NCBI RefSeq assembly: GCF_005239225.2
Contig: NC_133294.1
Coordinates: forward strand, 16,195,631 to 16,259,630
From: Populus alba
Lineage: Eukaryota; Streptophyta; Magnoliopsida; Malpighiales; Salicaceae
Direction: 5' to 3'
Length of the DNA: 64,000 bases
The position numbers and the translations under genes were made by a program. Below are positions 36,324 to 50,548 of this stretch, in pieces; positions within the stretch are counted from its first letter, which is position 1, and each line of letters opens with the position of its first letter. The notes beneath the pieces are model-generated. The model was not told the DNA's origin. It made no database searches and was given only the letters and a program-made list of their open reading frames with translations.

Positions 36324-37614
36324 ACTAGATGTCATATGTCGCGCGATATTCACAGGCTTGTAGCATACTTGGACATTGTCATGGGCTTGTGAAAAAAAAA
36401 ATTATATGAAGAAAAACTGTTATAATACACAATATTTTCAAGGAAAAAACTATAAAGCTAAATTCTTAACCAGATTTAAATTTAAAAAATAAAATGAACA
36501 AAGAAAATTTTGAAAAAAATTATAACAAAAAAAATTGAAAGAAAAAAAACCATGCAGGGAAATACTGTAGCAAATTATGGTGTTTTATGAGAAAATCTAT
36601 AGTTGTAATTCTTAACCAGCTTAATATTAAAAATATAAAATCGATAAAGATAATTTTGAAAAAAATCATAACAAAAAAAAATTATGTGGGGAAACATTGT
36701 AGCAATCTACAGTGTTTTAAAGGAAAAAACTAAGAAGCTAAATTCTCAACCTGCTCAATATAAAAAAAAAAAATCGACAAAAATAATTTTGAAAAAAAAA
36801 ACAAAAAACAAATCATAAAAAAGGAAAAAAAAACCATGTAAGGAAACACTATAGCAATCCACAATGTTTTTTTTAAAAAAACTACAAAGCTAAATTTTTC
36901 AACCAGCTCCATATTAAAAAAAAAATCAACAAAAAAAATTTTGAAAAAAAAAAACAAAAAAAAATGAAAAACAAAAGAAGAAGACAATTTTGGAGAAAAA
37001 AAAGAGCAAAAAAATGGAAAAAAATAGAAAAAAAAACATATGGGGAAAGTTAAAGCTGAATTCTCAACCAGCTTAATATTTCAAAAAAAAATTAACAAAG
37101 ATAATTTTGAAAAAAAAAACATGTGGGGAAACATGGTAGCAAAATAAAAACCATGTATGGAAACATTGTAACAATCCACAGTGTTTTAAAGAAAAAACTA
37201 CGAAGCAAAATCGACAAAGATCATTTTGAAAAAAAAAAGAAAAAAAATTCATAAAAAAAAAATTAAAAAAAAAACTCATGTAAAAAACATTGTAGTAATC
37301 CATAATGTTTTAAAGAAAAAAAAACTACAGAACTAAATTTTCAACCAGTTTAATATTAAAAAAATCAACAAATATAATTTAAAAAAAAGACACAAAAACA
37401 AAAAAGAATAAAAAAAGAAGAAGAAGACAATCTTGGGGGGAAAAAAACCATGTAAAACCTAAAAAAAAAGGGGAAATGAAAAAAAAAAATGTAGGGGAAA
37501 AAAGCAAAAAAAAAAAAAAAAGACAACAAAACAAAAAAAAACAAATAGAAAAAAAAGAAAAAAAGAGCTTGTGGCATGGGGAAAACTACAGTACTTTCCC
37601 CACACCTTTTAGAG
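36324..37614 (-). mobile_element. T-rich minisatellite-bearing element, copy B (inverted relative to copy A)
   Basis: On the minus strand it starts CTCTAAAAGGTGTGGGGAAA and ends ATGACATCTAGT, matching copy A (21711-22658) at both ends. Seven or so diverged units with CTACAATGTTTCCCCACAT-like and ATTAAGCTGGTTGAGAAT-like words fill it. It is ~340 bp longer than copy A through extra or longer units. A TCGCGCGA palindrome sits close to the CTAGT end. The sequences on its two sides (36170-36275 and 37625-37705) are themselves similar. No protein. Confidence 0.7.
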
Positions 37615-40600
37615 TATTAGTTAATATGTCTCTCCTTATTTACTTTTGAATAGAATTTTAGATATTGATCTAATTCACTTTAGCATACTCCAACTACTAT
37701 ATATGTACAATAGATTTGTTAGGCAAGGAAGCCTAAGAAACAATGTCACACATGGATGCACGGTGTTGATAAGTCAAGAAATCACTATTTAGTTGTTTGG
37801 TTTTTTATCATTAGAAAATCTTGGTATGTTGGTCTTATTAGAGATTTTAAAGGTAAATGACTAATTGTGACTAGGAAAAGTATTAGCACCCATGTCGCTC
37901 CCTACTTGATGTAAATTGCATTGTGTAGTCTAAATATGGTTTAAAGGTTTTGATGGGTTTTTAACCGATAGTCTGTCTATGGTTTAGGATAAAGATTCAT
38001 TCGTGTGAATAAATCTGGTGTTTTGAAATTTATTGTGAACTCGTGTGCTCAAATGAATTCTTATAGAAAGGTTTTTCTCCAATTCCTATATTGCAATAAA
38101 AAATATTTTCAATTAAAATTGGTGAATATTTAAAATAATTATGAGAATTTTCTAGTCAACCTCTGACATTTAAATACCAACCTTTTTGTAGATCCAATAT
38201 TTATACCAGAATATTGACCATTAATTCGATGTATTAAAATTTATAGGGGTTATTGAAATATTGGTCAAGTTCTCATGGATCCAATCAATTGATTATTAGA
38301 TTTGATATGCATGCTAATATATATTCTGTAAAAAAAAAATGCTAAAACAAAACATGTATTTTTATATATCTATATTTTAAATAGAAGCATCATTTTTTTT
38401 TTAATAGACTTGATCGTATGCAACATGCAAAAAGATATTTTCTATTATATATTTTTTAGTAAGGTCATGTTTGGCAAAAAAAACCCATTTTTTCTTGAAA
38501 TAAAAACTACCCAAAACAAACCTAAAGGGTGTTTGTCGAACACATCCTTAAACCAAAGAAACCTTAACAAAAAAAAAAAAAATAGCAATTCAAACAGGGC
38601 CTATTAATTGACCTAGTTTTGACCCAAATGGGTTGACCCGACCAAGTTAACCTAGAAACAAACCGAAATAAAGACCCAAACTCAAAACAAATTCAATATA
38701 AGTAAAAACATAAAAACTAAAAATTTTGCAAGAAAGATGGATCAAACATGGAAAAGTATGAACAACACTCAAACTCAAATCCAGCAACATAAACATCTAA
38801 GCAAATCAGATTTCAAGTAATAAAAAGCAAGGTTTTGATTGCAATCAAGTATAGATCAAGAATAGAATGTCAGTTTACTTCAATTATTCCTCAAATAGCA
38901 CAATTTTATCAAAAATAGGTTTTAATTCAAAACCAAAACCCTAAAATTAAAATCTACAAAAACATGTTATTAATCCTAAAACCTTAGATTACTTACTAAC
39001 AATAATATACAAACTTACAAAAACCAGAATTGAAATAAAACGAGACTTAAAACTAGTATCTAAGACAACGTTCATTGGATGAACACGAAGAACATGAACC
39101 CAAATTTGCCTAGAAAACTCATCATGTTATTAAACCTAAAAAACACATTTTAAACCTCCAAACAAGACTCTTTTGACCTTGGCAACCCAAATTATCATAA
39201 CCAAACATACTTGAATAAAAAAGAAGTAATAAAAACAACAAATTATAATAAATATGCAAAAAATTCCAAGCTTCAAAATTGTCAACCTAAATCAGCCTAC
39301 ATATTTATGCAATTTGGATTTAAAATGTCTTCCTAAACCTTTAACATGAACAAAAAAAAACTCAAAAACCTAAAAATTAACATATAAGAACAAAAGAAGA
39401 TAAACCTTGCTAACATATTTGGAAAATTTCAAATCAAACTCATATGCAAACATAATGTGTTAAAGCAATCATCAACATGTTATCACATTCAACACATTGC
39501 ATTTAAATAACAAAAATCAATCCAGCAGACCTCATGGACTCTATTTCAAGGTTTGCAAGGATATACCTTCTAAGCTTGAATTTTCCAATTAGAATGGATT
39601 TCTAATGCTGCCTTTTTTTTTTTCCTTCTCTCTAGACCTAACAAAAACAAACTAAATCATTGAAATCACAAACTTGAGAGGATTGCTTAAACTTTCACCA
39701 AAATTTCTTTCCTTTTTGTTTTTCTCCTTTTTTTTTCCACTTCTTTGATTATCTCTTTTTTTTATAAGCGGATTTAAAATTTCTAGATGAATTTGTTAGG
39801 ATTTTAACAAACTAAAACTAGGTTGGTTTCACCACAAGATCAATGATTTTGGATTTAGGTGGTTTTGTAACAAACTTGAAGGCCAAAATAAAGTGTTTCT
39901 AGCCTTTTGATCTTGAAAGAAAAGTTTTAAACCCTTGATAAGAACTATCTTGAAGTTTTTAAGTGTGAACACGTGAAAGAGTTTGGTGGTTTTATGCAAA
40001 TGGGTGTCTCAATTAAGGCTGACTGGGTTGGTTATTTTTTTAGCTTTGTCTAAGTAACACCGACGTCAACGTTTCTTGAGACAACTTGATCATGGTAGAG
40101 GGGTGCATACCTTTATGTTGGATCCAATCTTTCTTAATTTAGATATCGATAGTTACACATTTATTTATTTGAAAGTGTCAACCCGATCAACATAGAATCT
40201 GAAAACGTGAGGGCGATTAATCGTAGACAAGATGTTGGTGAGATCATTAGAGAAAATGAGGTGTAAATGTTTGAATTCATGGAAATGGGGTTGTAGAGGG
40301 AGTGTTTCTCAGTTGAATAGTGGTGGTTACAACCTCCAAGATGATTAGCAACATCACATTACTTACCTGAAAGTGTTTACTCGATCAGCCAAAATTGCTG
40401 AAGAAGAAGGTGCGTTATAGCTTAATGACGTCATATATCTTAAACCCTATAAATTAGAGTTTTTTAATTTTGGATCTGGCAAACTTCAATTTAATCCCAT
40501 TTTTTTATTCTTTTAATTTAATCTATATTCTTCTAATTAGGTAGTCTTAGAAACCTTTGCTCGCTCCATCACGTGCCTCTTACGTATCGGCAACAAGATT

Positions 40601-40732
40601 GATATCCAAGCTTCTTTTTTACTCTCACTTTCCCTCTCACCAAACACGCTTTCTACTTGAAAATTCACGTGTAATGTTTGTAAGTAGTTTCTATTGAATA
40701 ATTCATTCATTCATCTGTCAAAAAATTGTATT

Positions 40733-40734
<2 letters not shown>
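37615..40734. other. Repeat-like non-coding region, class unresolved
   Basis: No gene supported. After ~90 bp resembling the GA2ox 5' flank, composition changes: A-rich, purine-biased sequence with words such as AGTATTAGCACCCATGTCGC (near 37890) and GGGTTGACCCGACCAAG (near 38625). A retrotransposon LTR or untranslated region is possible. I could not define ends or a target duplication. Confidence 0.35.

Positions 40735-40767
<33 letters not shown>
40735..40767. repeat. (AT)n microsatellite
   Basis: About sixteen uninterrupted AT units. Confidence 0.95.
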
Positions 40768-40770
<3 letters not shown>

Positions 40771-41689
40771 CTTTGATTTTTTAGGAATATTTTAATTTTG
40801 AAATCGTTGTTCAATCGAAGCTATTTGATATTCTTCCTTATTGATATCTTGGATAACATCTTGATTTTTAAAGGAATTAGGTGGCAAATTTTTTAAAAAA
40901 TTACTCTTCAATAAAAATTCTTTAACTTGGAGCATTAAAATGTTTAAAATCGATTATAATTGAAAAAATTATATTACAAATCTCTTAGTTCACATGTTTT
41001 TACAAATTCAAAACACACAATCTCACATTAAAAAATTATAAGATTTTATTGTAGCTTATATAATAAAAAATTAAAGATTTAAAATTTAGTTCATGCATCA
41101 AAATCTTGAGAGAGAATATGCGCAAGGCTAAGTGATAAGTTGTGGGCTTTAGTCACAAAGACTTGCTAAGCTTGGCCCCGAAGTTTAGGCTGGATAAAAT
41201 AATTTGTTAGTCCAAAAGAATTATTATTTGCCAACCCAAGATTAAATTGTGTAACCATTCTTTATCTAAACAATTTATTTTCAATGGGAAAACATTTTAT
41301 TTTAAGGCAACAAAAAATTTGTCAAAATCTTTGTCTGTGGTGGGTAATTCAAGCAATACAATGAGAATTAATTATAATAATTATTTTTACATCAATTTTA
41401 ATTTCAAAAATAATTGTAAAAAGAGATTAATGGAAGTGTTCAGTACATCAAGCAATGGCTTTTATGCTCTTTCTCTGTTATTTTTCAATATTTTTTACTT
41501 GGTTTTTTTTTTTCAATCATTCTAAAGTTTAGATTTTTTTTAAAAGATATTTATCAGCCTATTTTTCTATGTTTGTAGACCTTAATTAATAGTAAAACTA
41601 ATTAAGATAATGATGTTGGATTTTTAAGAGGTTAAATGCATTCAATCTATTTACTTACACCACGTGATAAATAATAATAAGATATCAAT

Positions 41690-42150
41690 GACAAATATAC
41701 TTTTACATCTTTCATGTCATCTAAATGCTTCAAAAAGTCAGTACATATGCATAACATTTTGTTTGAAATATTATATGTAGAAATGTGGTTATAGTTGTTT
41801 TTCAAAGTGTTTTTTACTTGGAAATATATTAAAATAATGTTAATTATTTTTTATATCAACACATAAAAATAATTTGAAAACACCAAAAAAATATTAATTT
41901 AAAGTAAATAAAAAAAAAAAAAAATTTAAATTTTTTCTAAAACGTTTTTAAAACGTAAAAATATATACAATTCTTTAATAACATCAACAATCTATTTGTA
42001 ATTTATCTATAAATTATTTTATACTTTGTTAAGTTTACAAAACTAACAAACTGAGGGTTTCTTACTCTTCATTTGTATGCAAAATTCATCTAGTTAAACC
42101 AAACATATCAAAAGATTTAAAACAAATTACTAGTAATTTAAATCTATCGC
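41690..42150. repeat. Third copy of the GA2ox 3'-flank sequence, no gene attached
   Basis: CATCTTTCATGTCATCTAAATGCTT and the later ACTTTGTTAAGTTTACAAAACTAACA, AATTTAAATC(T/C)ATCG blocks match the flank downstream of both GA2ox-like genes (27950-28150 and 33700-33990). A dispersed TIR-type repeat splits it at ~41785-41955. No dioxygenase sequence follows at 42150-43100. Confidence 0.65.
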
Positions 42151-43190
42151 GGATGGCCGAATCTCACCTCTTTTAGCTTTTCTTTAATATAAAAAAATAT
42201 TATTTTTTTATAATTCTTTAATTTATTTTGTTTTTTATTTTATCATAAATGGATGGTGACGGAGGTGTCCACCAAAACCAAACCCCTTTTGCCAGTTGTG
42301 TGATCCATATTATAGGCGTAAGCAGACGGCCTACCCACCGTTTACTCGCTCCTTTCCCTTCGAACTCCGCAACACTCCAAATAAGAAAGATATAAACTAA
42401 TCATTCAATGTGCGTGGACTACACTGCCTCAATTACTTAATTTTGGTTTTTATATGCAAACACTTTTTTTTTTTTTTTTATTTTGTTGTTGGATAAATTT
42501 CTACCATGTAAAAATGTAAATGCATTGAAAAAATATTTTCCCTTGAGAAATTTTTTTTTTATATATTCAATTATTATTCATAAATCCCAACAACAACTTC
42601 TCTCTTTATTTTTATTTTTTTTTTTTTACTTTGATGTCATTTTCAAATTTAATACTGATAAAATACAACCAATTGTTAAGGGAATTTCATATTTTAAGCG
42701 TGGAAAATATTTTATTTTGACTTTATATATATACATATATATTTTTATTTTATTTATTTACTCTTGTTTAAATTAAATAATTTTAACTAAATATTTAAAT
42801 TAAACCTCAAAATTATACAAATTAATAAATATTTGTAATTTTATTTAGTTTGATAACCAGAGATCAACTAGTAATAAAAATACTTTAAATAAAAAAAATA
42901 TTTAAATTTAACAGTAGATAAAAACAAAATAAGGTTCTAGTGCCTAATTAATTTTTTAAATTAAAAATTAAATTATTTTTTCATAGCAATATAATGACGT
43001 AAATCCAGCAGAAACGTTTTTTTTTTCCTTACAAACAAACAGGAAAGTTCAAATACCGCATAACACACGCGTACTCGAAGAGCGTGGTCCTTTGCTCTCA
43101 CTCTCGGTTTCCTAGCAATTTCCGCCTCCACTAGACGCCACAGATAAAAGGAAAAACAACAAGAAGTCTTCCGGAAGGATCATCCTAAGA
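42151..43190. other. Intergenic before polyubiquitin
   Basis: AT-rich with several poly(T) runs. No gene. The last ~150 bp become more GC-rich (CACACGCGTACTCG, CCTCCACTAGACGCC) and probably belong to the polyubiquitin promoter. Confidence 0.5.
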
Positions 43191-43340
43191 CGTGGCGTTT
43201 CATAATTGGATCCTGCAACCGGGTATTCCCGTAATTTCACCATCAAATTTCTGTGATATATTGAGACGCTCCAGCTCTCTTCTCCTCACAGTTGTGATTA
43301 TTTCTTCTCTATCAAAATCTCTAAACAGCTCTCTTTCAAG
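43050..43340 (+). promoter_or_regulatory. Polyubiquitin promoter and 5'-UTR exon
   Basis: An ACGT-core element GACGTGGC lies at 43189-43196. A weak TATA candidate GATATATT near 43254 is followed by a CT-rich leader (CTCTCTTCTCCTCAC...CTCTCTTTCAAG) ending at the splice donor 43341. The transcription start is inferred, not seen. Confidence 0.55.
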
Positions 43341-45085
<1,745 letters not shown>

Positions 45086-46559
45086 GCTTCCTCATGTTGC
45101 CTTGGGTCACTTATGCCTTGTTTGGCTCTCGTGTGTGTGCTCAGTAGTCATCTTCGAATGGCTACTTTAAATAAATTACTGTACTCTTTTGAAGTTGGTG
45201 TTTGCGTCCAGTTTGGAACTGTTTAGATTGGCTGTTAAGGGCCGTTCCATGGCAAGCTTTCGTATTTAAGCAAATAAATTTTAGTTTATTCATATGCGCT
45301 TTTGTTGTGGAATGCCTGTTTTGGCAGGTGATGCTCGCAGTTTCTTGGTTCTACGTTGTAGTGCCGGCGTGATATATGTGAAGCCAAACAAGCTCTTAAG
45401 CACTCTACTACATTCTAGTGCCGGCGAGATGTTGCTTCCTGTTTGTTTGTCAGTGTTCCTTACTCATTTGGCTTTAGCTGTAGCAAGCGGTGAGAGGTCC
45501 TCTTGATGTTGCAGTTATCGAGTTCATATAGTTACAAATATTTTGGCAGCAAATTGTTCAAAAATATGAATGAATTTTGAATCTAACACCGAATATTTTG
45601 AAAAAATTAATTAAAACTGAAATCATGAAACTAGAAATATTACATATTTTTAAATGTTGTTTTAGATTGAAATTTAATTTACCACAACAACCACCACCTA
45701 ATAACTTAATTTACCACAACAACCACCCAGTAATTCAATTTCGCTTACATTCTCAAACAACCACCCATATAGTTTATTTATGTTAGATCCATATGTAGTT
45801 ATGTTAGATCTTCACCTGAATGCTCTCTTATTTTCCACAATCACAGCTGAATCTATTCACATATTATTTTTTTCATATATCGTATATAAACCTTCTAGTC
45901 ATTCACGCAAATTTAAATTTTCCTGGTTGATTGCTTCTTTTTTTCCCCGATTGTGTTGATATGTGAATATATTTTAATTTTTTTAAATGAGTTGGCTTGA
46001 TTCTCAGGGTTATAATTGGGTTCTTTGCACGCCCGAAGAAATACAAGAGAATTCACTAAATTCAGAGTCCTTGCGGGTTCTTGTTTTTTCTTCTCCTCTT
46101 TTTACTTTTCAGAATATACTTGAAAGCATTTCTTATATAAACCATGATTCAAAATTAGCATCTTAGAATTTGGCATTGCAATCTTTCATTGCAGAGTTGC
46201 TTATGGCGTATTCATGGAGGAATAAGTTTTCGCATGGTTTACCGATTAGCAATGTGAATTGTGATAATTAATAAAAATTAGGAGTCCAAGCAAATGATAA
46301 TTAGAGATGATATGTTTGCTAGCAACTATACATCAACAAAGCCAAGCTGCATTGCTTTTTTATTGCATGCGTACATTTTACATGAGCTTAGACGTACTTT
46401 TATTATGGCGTAAGTAGTTGCATAAACAGCCTGATCGATGCAAGTGCTAGACTTACATTTATTGCATAATGTGCTTGCTTAACAGCTCACAAGCCACTCT
46501 ACGAGTGAGTGAACTTGATTGCTAACTAGCTAGCACATCATATGATCCTAAAACAGCAT
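45086..46559. other. Polyubiquitin 3' region and convergent spacer
   Basis: The 3' UTR of polyubiquitin occupies about the first 200-300 bases. The rest has no supported gene. A short tandem repeat (TTACCACAACAACCACC, ~45679-45727) is present. The last part is the 3' flank of the minus-strand 2S albumin gene. Confidence 0.55.
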
Positions 46560-46997
46560 CTAGAACCAGATTGATTGGGATTCACAATCGCGCAAGCGGC
46601 AGCTTCTTTGTATTTCGGCTACCCTCCTCTGCACCTCCTGCATCTCTTCCTGTTCAGGGCGGCGTTGGTACTGTGTTTTCTCCTCGATCACAGACCGTAA
46701 AGCGTCGCACTGGCACTGACTATCCACATGACTTATTTGCTGGCAGCATTGCTGAACTTGCTCCTGTCGATTGTGGATCCCTCGGAGTGCTAACCTTGGC
46801 CTTGATATTTGGGATACATATTGCTCACAACTGCTCAAGTCCACGCTCTGAATCTTCCCTTGGCAGCCTCCAGATCGACTCCTGCTGGACTGATCATCAA
46901 ACTCCACGGTAGTGATGGTGGTTCTGTAAGAAGAGGCATTGGCGATGAGTGCCAAGAGAAGGCTAGCTAGAACTGCTATTGTCAAAAACCTTGCCAT
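46560..46997 (-). CDS. 2S albumin seed storage protein, copy 1
   Basis: Intronless, 145 codons. Signal peptide MARFLTIAVLASLLLALIAN is followed by a processed propeptide. The eight-cysteine pattern of 2S albumins is complete: C (GGCQGK), C (SSCEQY), CC (QQCCQQ), CxC (SQCQCDA), C (RSCRL) and C (RDCES), so small and large chains can form with four disulfides. Gln- and Arg-rich composition is typical (QRRPEQEEMQEVQRR). Stored in seed protein-storage vacuoles as nitrogen and sulfur reserve; some family members are antimicrobial or allergenic. The promoter has a TATA box and RY motifs. It is about 3.1 kb from, and in the same orientation as, copy 2, to which it is only moderately similar. Confidence 0.93.
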   Translation of the reverse strand: MARFLTIAVLASLLLALIANASSYRTTITTVEFDDQSSRSRSGGCQGKIQSVDLSSCEQYVSQISRPRLALRGIHNRQEQVQQCCQQISHVDSQCQCDALRSVIEEKTQYQRRPEQEEMQEVQRRVAEIQRSCRLRDCESQSIWF

Positions 46998-47200
46998 TTT
47001 TTTTGGGAGAACAGTACAGTGGGGTTAGGGTGGATGAATGAGGTGATGGGCGCAATGGGTTTTTATAGGGGATTTTGAGCTATGCATGTAGAGAACGTGG
47101 AGGATGGCATGGTTATGCGTATGATCTGTGATTTTGATGCGGTGGCTATGAATGTTGTGGTGGTTTGGTTGATGCTTACACGTCTAGATCAGCATGCAAA
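46998..47200 (-). promoter_or_regulatory. Seed-type promoter of 2S albumin copy 1
   Basis: A TATA box (CTATAAAA on the minus strand, 47061-47068) lies about 65 bp before the ATG. RY-type CATGCA elements are at 47083-47088 and 47193-47198, and an ACGT core (TTACACGTC) at ~47177-47185. RY plus ACGT elements are the known targets of B3 (ABI3/FUS3/LEC2) and bZIP factors in seed genes. Confidence 0.75.
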
Positions 47201-47299
47201 TTCTGCCAAGAGATGCTTTGTTTGGTTTTCGAGTTTCTTTAGTCATTATCTAAGAGAATATCAAACACAGACGCTCATTTTGATTATTCAAGAGTGATG

Positions 47300-48689
47300 A
47301 TGGGGTTCTGCATACACTGTCCGTTCGCAGCGTCTCTGTTTCCACTTTATTAATTAGGATTAAGCTCGAGGTTTAATTGGCTTATTTACAAGGCTTTTTG
47401 ATGTGCTTAACTTATAATTAAATTGAAAAAATAACAAAATAAAAGTTATAAAAAAAAGATAAAAAAATAAGACAACATCAATTTAGAAAAAAAAAATCAA
47501 AGCTTTTAAACCTAGTCTAATTTTTAAAAGCTATATTCCGTGAAATTTTTATCTATATTCAATTAAAAAGCATAATATTTCGCAACTAATTTAATTTGAA
47601 AAGTTGAGATCGGTAGAAAAATATTAATAAAAAAACCTGTAAAAGCAACAAAAAAGAACAAAGATAAAATTTGATAGATAAAACCCATGGACGATGCAAT
47701 TTAATAAAAAAAAATTAATTAAAAAATAAAGATCAAATTTTAAAGATTAAAAAAAATCATAGGTCATGAAATTGCAAACATTTGTAAAAACCAAGCAAAC
47801 CTAAACAAACATCATAAACATGGTCAAATTTTAAAAAGCTCACAACCTATGAAACCTTAGATCTAGGTCCCATCAGGAAGTTTATTATAAGTCAATTTAA
47901 AAATATAGATTTAAAAAACTTTTCAAAAAAAAAAATAATAACAAAAAAAACATTAAGCGAACTTGGCAGTCAACCAAAGTCAACAAATCAAACACATAAC
48001 CTAAGACATGAAATAGGGATAACTCTATAAATAGAAAAGCAAAAAAAAAAAAAAAAACACTGGCAAAAAGAATATAAAAAATGCTTTAAAAAGTACAGAA
48101 GCTGACCCGGGCTAATCCTTCACTTATATTACCTGGTTCATGAGATTAGGTGATCTCATTAAATATAAACATGAAAAAACAAAGAAACAAAATTTTTAAT
48201 CAAACAAATATTGAGGGATAAAATTGAGGGGAAAAAAAAGCAATTAAAAGAATTAAGACTAAATTCGACTAAAAAATTAAATGAAATTATTTTTTTGGGA
48301 AAACTTAAATGAAATTAAATGCCTAGGGGTGTAATTGAAAAAAAAATCAATCAAGAAAATGATTCAAAACAAAACAAATAAAAATTAAAAGAATGAGGAT
48401 CAAAATTAAAAATAAATTAAAAAAATCAAATGACCGGGAATGAAATCAAAAATAAAATCCAATTAGAAATAATCAATCTAAATAAAAAAATTGCAAATAA
48501 AAGAAGAGAAACTGAATAAAAAAAAAAGTAAATTGAAGGGCTGGTATGAATTTTTACATGGTCATCACACAATTCTATGAAGAAAGAGAAGAAAAAGAAA
48601 GAAAGAAAAGAAAAGCAATTTCGAATCAAACAACACCGAATCACCATGCATATGCCATTCTGAGAGAAAGAGGATATCCAGACGAATCA
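47300..48689. other. A-rich intergenic region
   Basis: No gene supported. From ~47390 to 48650 it is strongly A-rich with many AAATTAAA words and a GCTGACCCGGGCTAATCC patch near 48104, similar in style to dispersed repeats at 20490. Likely old transposon sequence; no boundaries defined. Confidence 0.45.
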
Positions 48690-49075
48690 AATGTTGTTGT
48701 GGAATCACTGTTATAACTACCAAAACCAGCCGCACACACTGCTAGAAGATTGCAAAGTGACTGACGTGTGCAAGGGATGCGTAATAGCTTTTTCATTATT
48801 TTTTTTGGAAAAAAATAAAAAAAACCCTTAGGAGTAAACAATATTTTAAGAAAACAAATCATGTTGAAATTACAACCAAGCCAGTCAATACTAAAAAATT
48901 CAAATTGTAAAGGTAATTTAGTAATTCAATTGTTCTATAAAATATAAAAAATTAATACAAAAATATCCTTATGCAAAGATCACCTTACCCTCGAAGCAAA
49001 GGCTAAAGATAAAATAACAAAAAGGTAAAATAGTAATTATACTATTATAATAAATAGTAATACTGTCTGGGGCAC
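48690..49075 (+). repeat. Inverted repeat pair, left arm, beside 2S albumin copy 2
   Basis: Shares with the reverse complement of 50930-51350, in order: AAAGTGACTGACGTGTGC, AATTACAACCA, GTAATTTAGTAATTCAA, TTCTATAAAA, GATCACCTTACC, AAAGGTAAAATAGTAATTA and CACTATTATAATAAATAGTAATA. Diverged dispersed element, no coding capacity. Confidence 0.75.
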
Positions 49076-50110
49076 AATAATATTACTAAGGGGATTATTT
49101 TTTGGATAATATTAACATCTCTGGATTAATTATTATTTTTTATCATAACTAGAGAGTTTTAATTTAATATCTTTTCTTTTACATTTTATCTATCTTTCTG
49201 TCAAATAATATGTGAGTTGTACATGCTTTTCTTTAAAACATCAAAATATTATTAATGGTAAAAATTAAAAATAAATTAGTAAACTTCATCAATATCATGA
49301 TAAAAACATTATTTACAATGTGATAGAATTATCATCAATATATTAGCCCTCCCTCAACAGTTTGCTGACTTTTATTTAACGACTAATTAAATTAATATAC
49401 AGGATGTATCATAATAGAAAAAGGGTATCAATTACAACACCTTATACTTCGAGGATTGTAATAATGACGATGAGTGTCAATGGAACCTATAAATCAGTGA
49501 ACGTTTAAGCACTTTAGAGCATTTTTGTTCCTCTCTTTTTCTTCTTGAAATTTTCTTTAAGATCTTTAATTTTCTCTGAGGAAAAAAATCGATTCGAAGC
49601 ATGAAATCTTGTGTGTAACAGTTGCCTGGCTAAGATTATATATCCTTAATTCTTCAAGTGTACTCTTGAGAAATTTTAATTAGATTGCTGGAGGCCCATG
49701 CATGAAATCTGATCTTATTTTGGGCGTAAATTCTACCATTAACGTCGATGGAAATTACGATATTGTTCTCTTAAACCTTTTCTCATGTGATTTATAAAAA
49801 TTTGAAGTATTTTTGACGAAAATAAAACTCGAACTTGGACAGTACAAGTAAAAGAAAGGCACAAGCTCTTTTTTAACACAAAAAGAAACTCCTTGCATTA
49901 CATTACATTACACCTGGGCTTACATCATACTCGCATACAAAACCTTTGCCTTACATGACAGTGCTCGCATGCTTCAAAGGAGAAAAACACCACACAGTGA
50001 TGTGCTTTATTAGTACTACTTATTCATCTCAATCTCAAGCCAAAATAGCAGAGATCAGTGAACTCCATTTATTGTTCCGTACATTGTAACAAGTCCACCT
50101 TCAACATTTA
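49076..50110. other. 3' flank of 2S albumin copy 2
   Basis: AT-rich, no gene seen. The part from ~49860 to 50110 is probably the 3' UTR and flank of the minus-strand 2S albumin gene. Confidence 0.5.
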
Positions 50111-50548
50111 TCACATTCTGTAGGGCGAACCAAATTCACAACTGTCTTGTTCCACACCACAATCGCCGGGAAGGCTGCTGGCCACACTCGCAGCCTCGTC
50201 AAAATCCATTCGTCCGACACCCCTCTGCTTTGGCAAACTCTTAATTACAGCCTTCCTGAGGCCATAGCAGCGGCACGTGGATCTCACCTGTCTCAGCTGA
50301 TCACAACACCTTTCAAGACGTTCCTCTTCTCTTCGGTTAATGTCAAGGCCGTCCCGTGAGCTCGCTTCTCGCATGATATATTCCTGGCAATGCTTGAGAT
50401 CATGTGCCCTAATCAACTCGTCGCGGCAGCCTTCTTCTGATCGCCTGGGGTTTTCCTCATCGATGATCACTGTAGTACTGCGAATGGAGGCGTCAACTAG
50501 GAGGAGAAAGGCTGTCAAAGTGGCTGCGAAGATGATGAGCTTTGCCAT
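50111..50548 (-). CDS. 2S albumin seed storage protein, copy 2 (diverged)
   Basis: Intronless, 145 codons. Signal peptide MAKLIIFAATLTAFLLLVDA. The eight-cysteine framework is kept: C (EEGCRD), C (KHCQEY), CC (ERCCDQL), CxC (TCRCYG), C (GDCGV) and C (DSCEF). Compared with copy 1 it is poorer in Gln, richer in Arg, Asp and Glu, and the spacer before the last two cysteines differs (MDFDEAASVASSLPGDC). The two genes are therefore an old duplicate pair, unlike the ankyrin pair. Length equals copy 1 and the gene looks intact. Expected product: a vacuolar 2S albumin or a related Cys-rich seed protein. The gene sits between two inverted copies of a dispersed repeat (48690-49075 and 50930-51350). Confidence 0.9.
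   Translation of the reverse strand: MAKLIIFAATLTAFLLLVDASIRSTTVIIDEENPRRSEEGCRDELIRAHDLKHCQEYIMREASSRDGLDINRREEERLERCCDQLRQVRSTCRCYGLRKAVIKSLPKQRGVGRMDFDEAASVASSLPGDCGVEQDSCEFGSPYRM

Noticed and set aside
36730..37577. Phe-rich minus-strand frames
   Set aside because: Translations of poly(T)-rich minisatellite units in copy B.
46571..46912. 113-codon plus-strand frame opposite 2S albumin copy 1
   Set aside because: Antisense shadow of the eight-cysteine gene.
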